DNA of 56,832 bases from CAYSCW01 sp964449165 (GTDB lineage: Bacteria > Acidobacteriota > Aminicenantia > Aminicenantales > Aminicenantaceae), in NCBI GenBank assembly GCA_964449165.1, contig CAYVAT010000020.1, positions 1-56,832 of the forward strand. Reading direction: 5' to 3'. Shown here piece after piece: positions 1-8,123 of this stretch (its first letter is position 1; every line of letters starts with the position of its first letter). The position numbers and the translations under genes were made by a program. The notes below the pieces were generated by a model. The model ran no database searches. It was not told where the DNA came from and was given only the letters and a program-made list of their open reading frames with translations.

Positions 1-780
1 CGAGGAAATTATCCCTCCTGGACGCTGAAGATGCAGATCATGACGCCGGAACAGGCAAAAGATTACCGCTGGGACATCTTTGACATCACCAAGGTCTGGC
101 CTCATGGTGATTTTCCGGTTGTCGAGATAGGCAAGTTAGTCTTGAACCGAAATCCTGAAAATTATTTCGCTGAAGTGGAACAGGCCGCTTTCTGTCCCGG
201 AAACCTGGTGCCAGGCATCGCTGCTTCGCCTGACAAGATGCTTCAGGCCCGGCTTTTCTCCTACCACGATACTCACATCCACCGTCTGGGGCCGAATTAT
301 CACCTGTTGCCAGTGAACGCGCCCAAAAATGCTCCTGAGAGCAGTTACCAGCGTGATGCATTCATGCGTACTGACGCAAACGGTGGCGGAGGACCCAATT
401 ACTGGCCCAACAGCTTCGGCGGTCCGGAGGCAGATCCGTCAACAGGCGAGCCTCCCTTTGAGGTCTCAGGCCTTGCAGCTCGTCATCCATTCTCTCATCC
501 CAACGATGATTTCGAACAGGCCGGAGATCTGTATCGCAAGGTGATGAGCGATGAGGATAGAGATCACCTGATCGGCAATATTGTGGATCATTTGGGAGGC
601 GCACAGAAACGAATTCAGATGCGCCAGACAGCCTTATTCTACAAGGCTGACTCTGACTACGGACGCCGGGTTGCCGAAGGATTAGGATTGGATGTGAGCG
701 AGATTGAGCATCTGGCCAAGATGTCACATGAAGACCGTGCCAAGGCCACCTCTGAAGGAACATACACAGAGAAGAAATAA
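1..780 (+). CDS. Monofunctional heme catalase, 3' part (5' end outside window)
   Basis: The frame is open from the first base, so only the C-terminal 259 residues are visible. Catalases of this type disproportionate H2O2 to water and O2 using heme b. The proximal heme-ligand signature RLFSYHDTHIHRLGPNY is present, with the axial tyrosine codon at 262-264. The preceding stretch (WDIFDITKVWPHGDFP and NRNPENYFAEVEQAAF) is typical of the catalase core, and the chain stops shortly after a helical tail containing YGRRVAEGLGL, as in small-subunit (clade 3-like) catalases without the extra flavodoxin-like domain. The distal His and Asn lie upstream of the window. It precedes rubrerythrin on the same strand, consistent with a peroxide-defence pair, though a separate promoter candidate lies between them. 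The family call is firm; the clade is inferred. Confidence 0.95.
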   Translation, partial: RGNYPSWTLKMQIMTPEQAKDYRWDIFDITKVWPHGDFPVVEIGKLVLNRNPENYFAEVEQAAFCPGNLVPGIAASPDKMLQARLFSYHDTHIHRLGPNYHLLPVNAPKNAPESSYQRDAFMRTDANGGGGPNYWPNSFGGPEADPSTGEPPFEVSGLAARHPFSHPNDDFEQAGDLYRKVMSDEDRDHLIGNIVDHLGGAQKRIQMRQTALFYKADSDYGRRVAEGLGLDVSEIEHLAKMSHEDRAKATSEGTYTEKK

Positions 781-934
781 ACATTTTCAGTCAAGCATGA
801 GTGCCACTGGCTATTGGGGAGGAGTCCAGCTGGTGAAGGAAATCAGGGACATGCACCTGTCTTTTGAGAAAAATGATGTGTCCCCTGATTTCCATCAACA
901 ATGCAGGCTAAATAAAAATGTCATCTTGAGGTGT

Positions 935-964
935 TTGACAAGAACACATAGACAAACATATAAA
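935..964 (+). promoter_or_regulatory. Candidate sigma-70-type promoter for rubrerythrin
   Basis: TTGACA at 935-940 and TATAAA at 959-964 are separated by 18 bases, close to the sigma-70 consensus. The -10 element lies about 28 bases before the rubrerythrin start, which leaves a short leader containing the GGAGG ribosome site. No PerR-like dyad was recognised over it. Confidence 0.5.
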
Positions 965-992
965 ACAAACTGAAACATATGGAGGTTTACCG

Positions 993-1577
993 ATGAAAAA
1001 CACAATCCAAAATTTGACCAAAGCATTTATCGGCGAGAGTCAGGCAAGGAACCGTTACACATTTTATTCGAAGATTGCCCAAGAAGAAGGGTTTGAACAG
1101 ATCGCTGAGATCTTTTTGATTACCGCGGATAATGAGAGAGAACATGCAAAGTGGCTTTTTAGATTGATCAATGAACTGAAGCAGAAAAGTGATGAAAATT
1201 TGGATGAAATCAATGTTGAAGCTGCCGCTCCAACAGTGCTGGGAAATACGGCCGAAAACCTGAAAGCCGCCATAGCAGGAGAACATTACGAAAACTCGCA
1301 AATGTACCCGGAATTCGCTGATGCTGCCGAAAAAGAAGGGTTTCTAGAAATTGCCAAACGACTAAGAGCAATTGCCATGGCCGAAGTTCATCACGAGCAA
1401 AGATACAGGAAGCTGCTGAATGAAGTAGAGAACAACACAGTATTTAAAAAGGAGAAGAAAGTCTACTGGGTATGCCGAAAATGTGGGTATATTCACGAGG
1501 GTGAGGAACCGCCCGAGAAATGCCCTTCGTGTGATCATCCCACAAAACACTTTGAAATCAAGTGTGAAGAGTACTAA
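993..1577 (+). CDS. Rubrerythrin (ferritin-like diiron peroxidase with rubredoxin tail)
   Basis: This 194-residue protein has the full rubrerythrin plan. A four-helix ferritin-like domain (about residues 1-145) carries E15, an ExxH at E48-H51, E97/E100 and a second ExxH at E131-H134 as diiron ligands. A C-terminal rubredoxin-like domain has Cys pairs at 161/164 and 177/180 (CRKCGYIHEG and CPSC). Rubrerythrins reduce hydrogen peroxide in the cytoplasm of anaerobes and microaerophiles, with electrons delivered through the rubredoxin iron. The ATG follows GGAGG by about 7 bases. Its position beside a catalase fits an oxidative-stress role. The last codons and the 3' flank are duplicated about 2.8 kb downstream, after the next gene. 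Confidence 0.96.
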   Translation: MKNTIQNLTKAFIGESQARNRYTFYSKIAQEEGFEQIAEIFLITADNEREHAKWLFRLINELKQKSDENLDEINVEAAAPTVLGNTAENLKAAIAGEHYENSQMYPEFADAAEKEGFLEIAKRLRAIAMAEVHHEQRYRKLLNEVENNTVFKKEKKVYWVCRKCGYIHEGEEPPEKCPSCDHPTKHFEIKCEEY

Positions 1578-1609
1578 ATTTCCAACAGTTGACTTCCTAA
1601 GTCCTTAGG
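1554..1609 (+). repeat. Direct repeat, copy 1: rubrerythrin 3' end plus flank
   Basis: Aligned by eye, this 56-base block matches 4360-4415 at 52 of 56 positions. It covers the last codons of rubrerythrin (EIKCEEY and stop) and the start of the downstream spacer. Weaker similarity continues to about 1634, where a short AGCATTAAG block also occurs in the second copy, at the aminotransferase 3' end. The two copies bracket the ABC-type permease gene. Confidence 0.85.
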
Positions 1610-1920
1610 TACCGCCACCTTTAATAGCATTAAGGTGAAAGAATAGCGGTAGGATCCTTTTCACACCAAAGCATATTCTTATCCCTAGAAGTACGTTTTC
1701 AAGGCATATGCACCTTTTCGGGGGTACAACTTGCTGCTGGAAATGCCTTGCAAGAATACTCGTAAACAGCAACTCAGAATCAGCGACATTGATTATAAGC
1801 TTTATAAAGCTTAATTGAATGTTATTTCCAGGCTTATGGGAAACATTCATTCAATGAAAAACTTTTTCTGTATTATTCTCGTAAAATAAAGTGAATCCAG
1901 AGACAGCCCGGGAGGCTAAA
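1578..1920. other. Intergenic spacer between rubrerythrin and permease
   Basis: No gene is supported here. The first part belongs to the direct repeat; the rest is AT-rich. A short minus-strand frame (1605-1850) ends in LNAIK, like the end of the aminotransferase LNAVK, but nothing else in it resembles that gene. The final bases hold the GGGAGG ribosome site of the permease. Confidence 0.6.
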
Positions 1921-4338
1921 GTGTTAAAAAATTATGTCAAGATTGCGTTGCGCAACCTGTTTCGAAACAGGTTGTATTCTTTGATAAACCTATCCGGATT
2001 GGCTATCGGTATTGCTGCTTGCCTGATGATTTATCTTTGGGTTCGGGATGAATTGAGTTATGACAGGTTCCATCAAAATGCAGGGCGGATTTACCGGATC
2101 GAACGAAAATTTGATTTCAGAGATATGCATGGTCAAGCTCCGATCACTTCCGGACCTTATGGTCCGGCTCTAATCGGTGATTATCCGGAAGTTGAGAAAT
2201 TTGTCCGTCTTCACAGGAATGAATTATCCATCAAAGACCACCGGAGTATTTTCGGCCAACAGCAGCTTGTTTTTGCAGACAATTCCATTTTTGAAGTGTT
2301 TGATTTTCATCTTGAAAAAGGAGATCCCCAAACTGCCCTCACTCAACCAATGTCCGTGGTATTAACCCGCGAGAATGCTTTGAAATACCTCGGAACCGAA
2401 GATGCTGTCGGCAAGTCTCTCACCGTTGATTGGGATGGGACATTGACTGACTTCCAGGTTACCGGAATCTTGGAGGAAGTTCCTCATAACTCTCATGTCC
2501 ATTTTGAAGTGTTGGCTTCACTCTCCTCCTATCCAAAAGAACAAATGAACATTTGGTTTAACAATTTTCTATATACTTACGTCCTCCTAAAGGAAAGAGC
2601 TAGCATCGGAGATCTGGAGAAGAAATTCTCCAGTTTTCTAACCAAGTATATGGCTGCGGATTTCGCCAAGGTCGTTGGACCGGATACGGATATCAACGAT
2701 GTGTTTCAGTTAAAATTGTATCCTCTCTTGGACATCCATCTTCACCCAGCTCAACAGTTTGAAATAGAACCACAGGGCAGTTTGACGTCAGTATATATTT
2801 TTTCAGCAATTGCTGTTTTGATTTTGATCATAGCCTGCATCAATTTCATGAATCTCTCCACCGCCCGCGCCAATAAAAGAGCCAGGGAAGTGGGAATACG
2901 CAAAACCATCGGAGCCTATAAACACCAATTGCAGGGACAATTTTTAGGTGAATCTGTGTTTCTTGCCTTTATAGCATTGATTTTGGCCCTCTTGCTGATA
3001 AGGTTATTCATCCCCATCTTCAACTCCATCTCGGGCAAATTTTTATCAGTGAGTATGCTTTTCCATATCGGAAACTGGTCTATTGTCTTGGGAATTGCCT
3101 TGATTGCGGGATTGTTGGCGGGCCTCTACCCGGCCTTTTACCTGACTGAGTTTGATCCAGCCAAAGTGTTGAAAGCAGGGGTTCATTCTGGAGCCGGAAA
3201 ATCGAATTTCCGAAGAAGCATGGCCGTTATTCAATTTGTGATATCCATTACCCTTATTATCGGGACTTTAGTAATTTACAGACAAATGGAATATATACAG
3301 AACAAGTCCCTTGGTTTTGATAAAGAGAATGTGGTTCTCATTCCCGCAGAGAGCAACAGGGTCCGCCAGAATATCGATGCTTTCCGGAACACCCTGAGAG
3401 AGGATGTGCGGATTAAGTCTGTTGCCGTTTCCTCAAACATCCCGAGCAGCGATATGTTCTATGATACGGTTTTCAAAAGGGATGACTCTGATGAGGTTTT
3501 TTCTTTAATTTTCATGTATGCAGATTATGAATTCGTGGATACCTATGGATTTCAACTAATTAATGGCCGGAAGTTTTCCAGAGAATTCAGTACAGATATC
3601 CAGAGTGCGGTTTTGATCAATCAGGCAGCAGCCAGTGAAGTCGGATATACTCCCGAGGAAGCAGTAGGAAAGAAATTACTCAGGTTTGTTAACGTGAATG
3701 AATTCAGGGAATATACAATCATAGGTGTTTTGGAAGATTTTCATTTTAAATCTCTGCATCGGATAATCGAGCCCTGCCTTTTAATCCTCGCTCCGGATGA
3801 GTTTAGAATCGTCTCTGTAAGGATTAAGCCGGGCGATGTCCGAGGGACTATCGATTTTATCCGACAGAAGTGGACGGAGATATTCCCGGAAGAACAGTTT
3901 GAATACAGGTTCCTGGATAACAGAATCAACCTCCTGTACAAAAGCGAAGGCAAAGTGCAGAGCATATTCTTGATATTCTCTGTTCTCTCCATATTTGTTG
4001 CTTGCCTGGGACTCTTTGGCCTGTCTGCCTTTACTGCCGAAGAGAGAACAAAAGAAATCGGTGTAAGGAAGGTTTTGGGCGCATCCACGGCCAATATCCT
4101 GTTGTTATTATCAAAGGAATTTACCAAATGGGTTCTTGTGGCAAACATCATCGCTTGGCCTATCGCTTACTTTATGATGAACAGATGGATGCAAAACTTT
4201 GCCTATAAAGCAGGCATAGGGCTATGGCCCTTTATCCTTTCGGCAGTTCTAGCCTTTCTTATTGCCCTGGTTACAATCAGCTACCAGTCTGTCAAGGCCG
4301 CGCTTACTGATCCGGTAGATTGTCTAAGGTACGAGTGA
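1921..4338 (+). CDS. FtsX/MacB-type ABC transporter permease
   Basis: The protein has about 805 residues and the double-module plan of large FtsX-type permeases. An N-terminal membrane anchor (NLSGLAIGIAACLMIYLW) is followed by a MacB-like periplasmic domain, three membrane segments with the REVGIRKTIGA loop, a second anchor and periplasmic domain, and three more segments with the matching KEIGVRKVLGA loop. I chose GTG at 1921, not GTG at 1891, because GGGAGG sits 6-7 bases before it and the family usually begins with a (V/M)LKNYxKIALRNL-like sequence. Such proteins work with a separate ATPase in export or mechanotransmission; no ATPase is encoded in the window. The gene lies between two copies of the rubrerythrin 3' end, which suggests that it was inserted or captured there. 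Substrate unknown. Confidence 0.9.
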   Translation: MLKNYVKIALRNLFRNRLYSLINLSGLAIGIAACLMIYLWVRDELSYDRFHQNAGRIYRIERKFDFRDMHGQAPITSGPYGPALIGDYPEVEKFVRLHRNELSIKDHRSIFGQQQLVFADNSIFEVFDFHLEKGDPQTALTQPMSVVLTRENALKYLGTEDAVGKSLTVDWDGTLTDFQVTGILEEVPHNSHVHFEVLASLSSYPKEQMNIWFNNFLYTYVLLKERASIGDLEKKFSSFLTKYMAADFAKVVGPDTDINDVFQLKLYPLLDIHLHPAQQFEIEPQGSLTSVYIFSAIAVLILIIACINFMNLSTARANKRAREVGIRKTIGAYKHQLQGQFLGESVFLAFIALILALLLIRLFIPIFNSISGKFLSVSMLFHIGNWSIVLGIALIAGLLAGLYPAFYLTEFDPAKVLKAGVHSGAGKSNFRRSMAVIQFVISITLIIGTLVIYRQMEYIQNKSLGFDKENVVLIPAESNRVRQNIDAFRNTLREDVRIKSVAVSSNIPSSDMFYDTVFKRDDSDEVFSLIFMYADYEFVDTYGFQLINGRKFSREFSTDIQSAVLINQAAASEVGYTPEEAVGKKLLRFVNVNEFREYTIIGVLEDFHFKSLHRIIEPCLLILAPDEFRIVSVRIKPGDVRGTIDFIRQKWTEIFPEEQFEYRFLDNRINLLYKSEGKVQSIFLIFSVLSIFVACLGLFGLSAFTAEERTKEIGVRKVLGASTANILLLLSKEFTKWVLVANIIAWPIAYFMMNRWMQNFAYKAGIGLWPFILSAVLAFLIALVTISYQSVKAALTDPVDCLRYE

Positions 4339-4339
4339 A

Positions 4340-4415
4340 AAAGCGATGAAAATTTGGAAGAAATCAAGTGTGAAAAGTAATAAATTTCCAACAGCTGACT
4401 TCCTTAGTCCTTAGG
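4340..4415 (+). pseudogene. Rubrerythrin relic with internal deletion (direct repeat, copy 2)
   Basis: The stretch begins two bases after the permease stop. Bases 4340-4367 match rubrerythrin 1186-1213 at 26 of 28 positions (codons for SDENLDEI), and 4360-4415 match 1554-1609 at 52 of 56 (EIKCEEY, stop and flank). The relic reads SDENLEEIKCEK and then stop. The join falls exactly on GAAATCAA, which occurs twice in the intact gene at 1206 and 1554, so an in-frame loss of 348 bases between 8-base direct repeats explains it. It has no start of its own and is not expected to make a functional protein. Confidence 0.8.
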
Positions 4416-4424
4416 AGTCGCATT

Positions 4425-5573
4425 TTACTTAACAGCATTAAGCACAGCCAATGCTCTCTCTATGTCTTCCTTCGTATTGTATAAGTGGGGAGACAGACGC
4501 AACTTCCCTCTGCGAAAAGCCACCTCAACTCCCTTCTCTTTTAACGTCTGATAAATCTCGGTGTTGCGCTGCGAGTCTTTGTGAGAGATGAACACGAGTG
4601 TAGATCGTACAGTCTCCTCCCTTGGACTCATCAACCTGTACTTCCTGCTATCAAGACCGTCTATAAGCTGTGAGACAAGCTGCTGATCATACTCAGCGAT
4701 TCGCTCTATGCCATGCTGGAGCAAGTATTCGATACTGGCTGTCCAAGGCTTAAAGTTGAAGAAGTTTGCTGTGCCAAAGACGTCATAGGTGCCTGCATTA
4801 GGCAATCCTTCTGGAAGGCGCACTTCGCTTTCCTTCCGTCCAAGATCGTCAGCGGTTTGCATTGTGAGCCAGTAAGCCTGGTTGTACACAAGAGATTTCA
4901 CCAGCTTTGGTTCTATCCAGCAGAAACCTGTGCCGTACGGGCCACAGAGCCATTTGAAACCTACGCTTATTACAGCATCAACAGGAAGACCAGATACATC
5001 GAGCGGGCGTGCGCCGATTGCCTGCGATGCATTCACGGCAAATATTATATTATGTGCTTTACATATTTTGCCCAGCGCCTCTATGTCTGCGGTTTTCCCG
5101 GAGAACGAGTGTACCCATGTTGTGCAAAATAGTCTTGTGGAGGGCGTTATGTTCGTTTCCAGTTCTTCCGGCTCAGGTAAATAATCTTTTGGCTTAATGT
5201 ATCGGATAATTACATCTTGTTTTTCAAGCGCAAGCCACGGCAAGATGTCTGATGGGAAGTCACCATAGACAAGAAGAACTTCGTCACCTTTATGCCAAGG
5301 TATTCCATTGGCAAGCAGATGGAGCCCATAGGAAGCACTGTTGCCCAATACAATCTCGGAAGGAGAGGCTCCGACAAGTCGTGCCAGCGACCGCTTCAAC
5401 CGCGCCGGAACGCTGCTGAATCGTTCTGATACAAGCTCGTAAGGCGTAATCTTCCAGTTGATTGCCTGGTAGGCTTCTTCAACAGCCACGCGTGGCAGGG
5501 GGCCTTGGTGTGCACAATTGATCCAGATGCGGTCACCAAAAGGACCGAAGTCACGGTAGTACTCATCGTTCAT
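4425..5573 (-). CDS. Class V aminotransferase-fold PLP enzyme
   Basis: This 382-residue protein matches the class V (cysteine desulfurase / isopenicillin-N-epimerase-like) aminotransferase fold. The PLP-binding lysine is K207 in SVGFKWLCGPYGTGF, and a small-domain tail is present. Where most members have an aspartate that pairs with the pyridine nitrogen (VDxxQ), this protein reads AVNASQ, with N181. No cysteine-containing desulfurase loop is obvious, so sulfur transfer is not supported. The substrate cannot be told from sequence. It runs convergent to the permease, its stop lying within the repeat-derived flank, and 12 bases separate it from the DUF3795 gene upstream, so the two may be co-transcribed. 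Confidence 0.85.
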   Translation of the reverse strand: MNDEYYRDFGPFGDRIWINCAHQGPLPRVAVEEAYQAINWKITPYELVSERFSSVPARLKRSLARLVGASPSEIVLGNSASYGLHLLANGIPWHKGDEVLLVYGDFPSDILPWLALEKQDVIIRYIKPKDYLPEPEELETNITPSTRLFCTTWVHSFSGKTADIEALGKICKAHNIIFAVNASQAIGARPLDVSGLPVDAVISVGFKWLCGPYGTGFCWIEPKLVKSLVYNQAYWLTMQTADDLGRKESEVRLPEGLPNAGTYDVFGTANFFNFKPWTASIEYLLQHGIERIAEYDQQLVSQLIDGLDSRKYRLMSPREETVRSTLVFISHKDSQRNTEIYQTLKEKGVEVAFRRGKLRLSPHLYNTKEDIERALAVLNAVK

Positions 5574-5585
5574 TACAATAGATCC

Positions 5586-6119
5586 TTATTTGATATTATG
5601 TCTTGCAGCTATATTTTTAATGGCTGATTTCATGATCTTTGCCCTGGCTTTTAAGTCGGAGTGATTGATCTTTTCCTTGGCAATTTTACTCTTCGATTCT
5701 TTCATTGCCTCATTGATCAGGTCGATTGGCATCCTTGTACAGGCTTTGCAGTAAAAAATCATTGATCGTCCTTCATTATAATTTTTCAGTAATTCTTCTA
5801 CCAATGATTGTCTTTCTTTCTGCTCTGCTAACCAATTTTCCAAACCAAATTCTCTAATCTGGCGTAAATTATCGGCAGCTGGAATCCACTCAGCAACTTT
5901 TCTTCTTAAAAAGATCTCACAATTAAATATATCACTGCATTCGGCGCAAGTCTCAAGTCCGTGCTTTTTTACACAGCAATTCCAAATACTGCACCATGAA
6001 TGCTGTTCCCCCGATTTACAACCAATACATCTGCTTGCTGCCTTTGACTGGTACTTGGTGCATAATCCACAATACAGCCCGCAACACCCAATGAGACTTT
6101 TTGCTTCCTTATTTTTCAT
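5586..6119 (-). CDS. DUF3795-type cysteine-rich protein
   Basis: The 177-residue protein opens with a dense cysteine cluster: CCGLYCGLC, then CIGC, WCSIWNCC, CAEC and FNC. This is the pattern of the DUF3795 family, in which the cysteines probably bind metal. The C-terminal part is helical and lysine-rich, with one further cysteine pair (YCKAC). There is no signal peptide, so it is expected in the cytoplasm. No biochemical role is established for the family. Its start overlaps the end of the DUF6064 gene by 11 bases, so the two are probably translated from one mRNA. The region is clearly richer in A+T than the genes either side. Confidence 0.8.
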   Translation of the reverse strand: MKNKEAKSLIGCCGLYCGLCTKYQSKAASRCIGCKSGEQHSWCSIWNCCVKKHGLETCAECSDIFNCEIFLRRKVAEWIPAADNLRQIREFGLENWLAEQKERQSLVEELLKNYNEGRSMIFYCKACTRMPIDLINEAMKESKSKIAKEKINHSDLKARAKIMKSAIKNIAARHNIK

Positions 6120-6750
6120 TTTTAAAATTTCTATCTCTTTGTAAAATCAGGACAACACCTAATAAGCCTGCAATGATTAGACCTATATCTTCCAAAATTC
6201 CTTTGTATACGGCTAAAAATCCTCCGATTGAAACGATTAAAGGAATTGCGAGGAAGTATTTAGAAAACCTTTTATTGGTTAGTAATAATACCCCAAATGT
6301 AAAGATTGCCGTGGGGCAGGGAACCAATCCAAACGGAAAAAATTGTGGGTAAACTCGGCCCAATAAATAGCCAAATAATGAATATCCAACTATAGCGTAG
6401 ATTATAAAAAGCATACCTATCACCGAATACAGATTGACTTGGAAATGAATTGAAATATTCGATTTAATAACACTGCTAAGGAACAAAAGACCCTGGATAA
6501 TACAAAGGGCTCCAAAAATATATGCATATTTGTAAGTTGGGGCCCAGTATATGGGGCAGAAGACAATTCCATTCCAAAACCAATAAAATGATAAGATTGC
6601 CAAAATGATTTTATTAGAATATTTAGCTCTCTTGATAGAAAAGAATATGGCAAGGATGCCAAAAATGTAAGCAAATATTTGCAGTGGCCAAATGGATAGA
6701 TTATAGTGCTCCAAAACAATCAAAAATTCTTCGAGATTAAAAGAGAGCAT
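6109..6750 (-). CDS. DUF6064-like integral membrane protein
   Basis: This 213-residue protein is almost entirely hydrophobic, with about six to seven predicted membrane segments. Sequence marks such as FWNGIVFCPIYWAP and FPFGLVPCPTAIFTFG are ones I associate with the DUF6064 family of uncharacterised inner-membrane proteins. It overlaps the downstream DUF3795 gene by 11 bases, so a joint role at the membrane is possible but unproven. The coding sequence is AT-rich. No charged catalytic or substrate-binding motif can be named. The family assignment is from memory of the motif and moderately sure. Confidence 0.75.
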   Translation of the reverse strand: MLSFNLEEFLIVLEHYNLSIWPLQIFAYIFGILAIFFSIKRAKYSNKIILAILSFYWFWNGIVFCPIYWAPTYKYAYIFGALCIIQGLLFLSSVIKSNISIHFQVNLYSVIGMLFIIYAIVGYSLFGYLLGRVYPQFFPFGLVPCPTAIFTFGVLLLTNKRFSKYFLAIPLIVSIGGFLAVYKGILEDIGLIIAGLLGVVLILQRDRNFKNEK

Positions 6751-6804
6751 CTTTTTCTCCTTTAAAAACTTATTCTTTTAACGCTTAACTGACTTGGGCG
6801 ATCC

Positions 6805-7812
6805 CTACTTAACGATCTCCTTAAATTTCGGATCATCATGTAGAGCTTTCAAATCATTATCACCGATAGCTTGCTTTTTCAATCCTGGATTTAACATGAC
6901 GGCCTTCTCCAGTGCTTTAAGAGCCATTTCCTTTTGCCCCGCAGCAATTCGAATAACAGCAAGATCATATAACACCTCCGGATTCTCCGGCGCTAATTTT
7001 GCTGTACGCTCCATGTGAGGAAGAGCTTCTTCATACTCTCCTTGGGTAAAAAGGGTCCAGCCTTGATTCCAGGAATAATTCATTTGTGCATAGTCTAATA
7101 ATCGTCCTAATTCCTTGAAGGGCTGTGGATGATCATCAACCCGAATGTCTATGGCCCTGTCCGTATAACCCCCATAACCGGCATTCTCCTTGACCACCAA
7201 TAATGCTGCTGACTGCTTCCCTCTGGCGTCACCACCCTGCCTGTCACCTGCCAATAATGCCTCGTACATCCGCTCCGCTAAGGTGCCTTCGGTTTTTAAA
7301 AAGGTCTCCTCCATCGAGGTAACAACAGTCTCGCCAGCCAGGATATTTCCCTGAATGGCATAATTCAAACCGCTTCGGCCGCCCGCCCAGGGCAGGCATC
7401 TGACTCCTGAATAAGTAGCTGATTTCCCATCTGAAGAAACTATGCCCATTTGCCTTCGTTCAGGATCATCATCATTCCTGATCAAGATTTCTACGACTTC
7501 CTCCGGGGTAGCACCCTGTTCTAATAGTTCTAATCCGCGCCAACCAAAAGTGGTATTAGCAAATGATTGGGTTGCTACAGCACCCACCCCTGCTTTTGCC
7601 CATGGTACAACTGACCCGACAGCAAAAAACCTGGAGGCAACTGCAACACCTAATTCCTCAGTTGCAGGATCCCGGGCAACGATTGAGAAAGTGGATACGG
7701 CTTTATTTCCTGATATCTGGGGGAATAATGAAGACTGATTGAATGTTGTGCAGATGCTTAAAACACTAATAAAGAACAGACATTTTTTAAGAAATCGACT
7801 CTTGATAATCAT
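6805..7812 (-). CDS. Exported DUF1028 protein with C-terminal TPR
   Basis: The 335-residue chain has an N-terminal signal segment (about residues 9-30). A DUF1028 domain follows, beginning STFSIVARDPATEELGVAVAS and containing the usual GVGAVATQ and G(N/I)ILAGE-type stretches. DUF1028 belongs to the Ntn-hydrolase-like fold, where the Thr or Ser near the domain start is the likely nucleophile after processing. The last 100 residues carry two tetratricopeptide-like units (YEEALPHMERTAKLAPENPE and the following helix pair). The start has GGGAGG upstream. Reported relatives are periplasmic or secreted, but substrates are unclear. The gene is divergent from the SDR gene, sharing an AT-rich 311-base spacer. 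Confidence 0.85.
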   Translation of the reverse strand: MIIKSRFLKKCLFFISVLSICTTFNQSSLFPQISGNKAVSTFSIVARDPATEELGVAVASRFFAVGSVVPWAKAGVGAVATQSFANTTFGWRGLELLEQGATPEEVVEILIRNDDDPERRQMGIVSSDGKSATYSGVRCLPWAGGRSGLNYAIQGNILAGETVVTSMEETFLKTEGTLAERMYEALLAGDRQGGDARGKQSAALLVVKENAGYGGYTDRAIDIRVDDHPQPFKELGRLLDYAQMNYSWNQGWTLFTQGEYEEALPHMERTAKLAPENPEVLYDLAVIRIAAGQKEMALKALEKAVMLNPGLKKQAIGDNDLKALHDDPKFKEIVK

Positions 7813-8123
7813 TGCTAAAATCCTCCCTTCAAATCCTCAATTTAGTATTTCTTGCCTGATTATTACCATAATGCACGCTTTTTTTCACGCAAAATTGCTG
7901 ATTATAATATCCAAATATGGAAGGCCCATTTTGAGATTCCCTCAAATGCATCGATATCTTAATAATATCTGTGTTGTGTTGCAATATAATATCCATGATA
8001 TTAATATAATTTTGCGCTTGCTTAACGTATACCAATGGGGTCAAGAAATGAAAACGATTGTAAAGTGCATTTAAAAGTCAGGCGGTAAAAAGAATTTAAG
8101 TATTAAAGGGAGAGCATCTGATC
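7813..8123. promoter_or_regulatory. AT-rich divergent spacer with direct repeat and dyad
   Basis: The 311-base region separates divergent DUF1028 and SDR genes. It contains an 11-base direct repeat TATAATATCCA at 7903-7913 and 7985-7995. The second copy overlaps a perfect dyad, TAATATC-CAT-GATATTA, at 7987-8003. Such an arrangement could be an operator, but in sequence this AT-rich chance similarity is possible. The SDR ribosome site (GGGAG) lies at the right end. Confidence 0.35.

Noticed and set aside
1605..1850. 81-residue minus-strand frame ending LNAIKGGGT
   Set aside because: Only the last residues resemble the aminotransferase tail, through the repeated junction; the rest lacks family features and a ribosome site.
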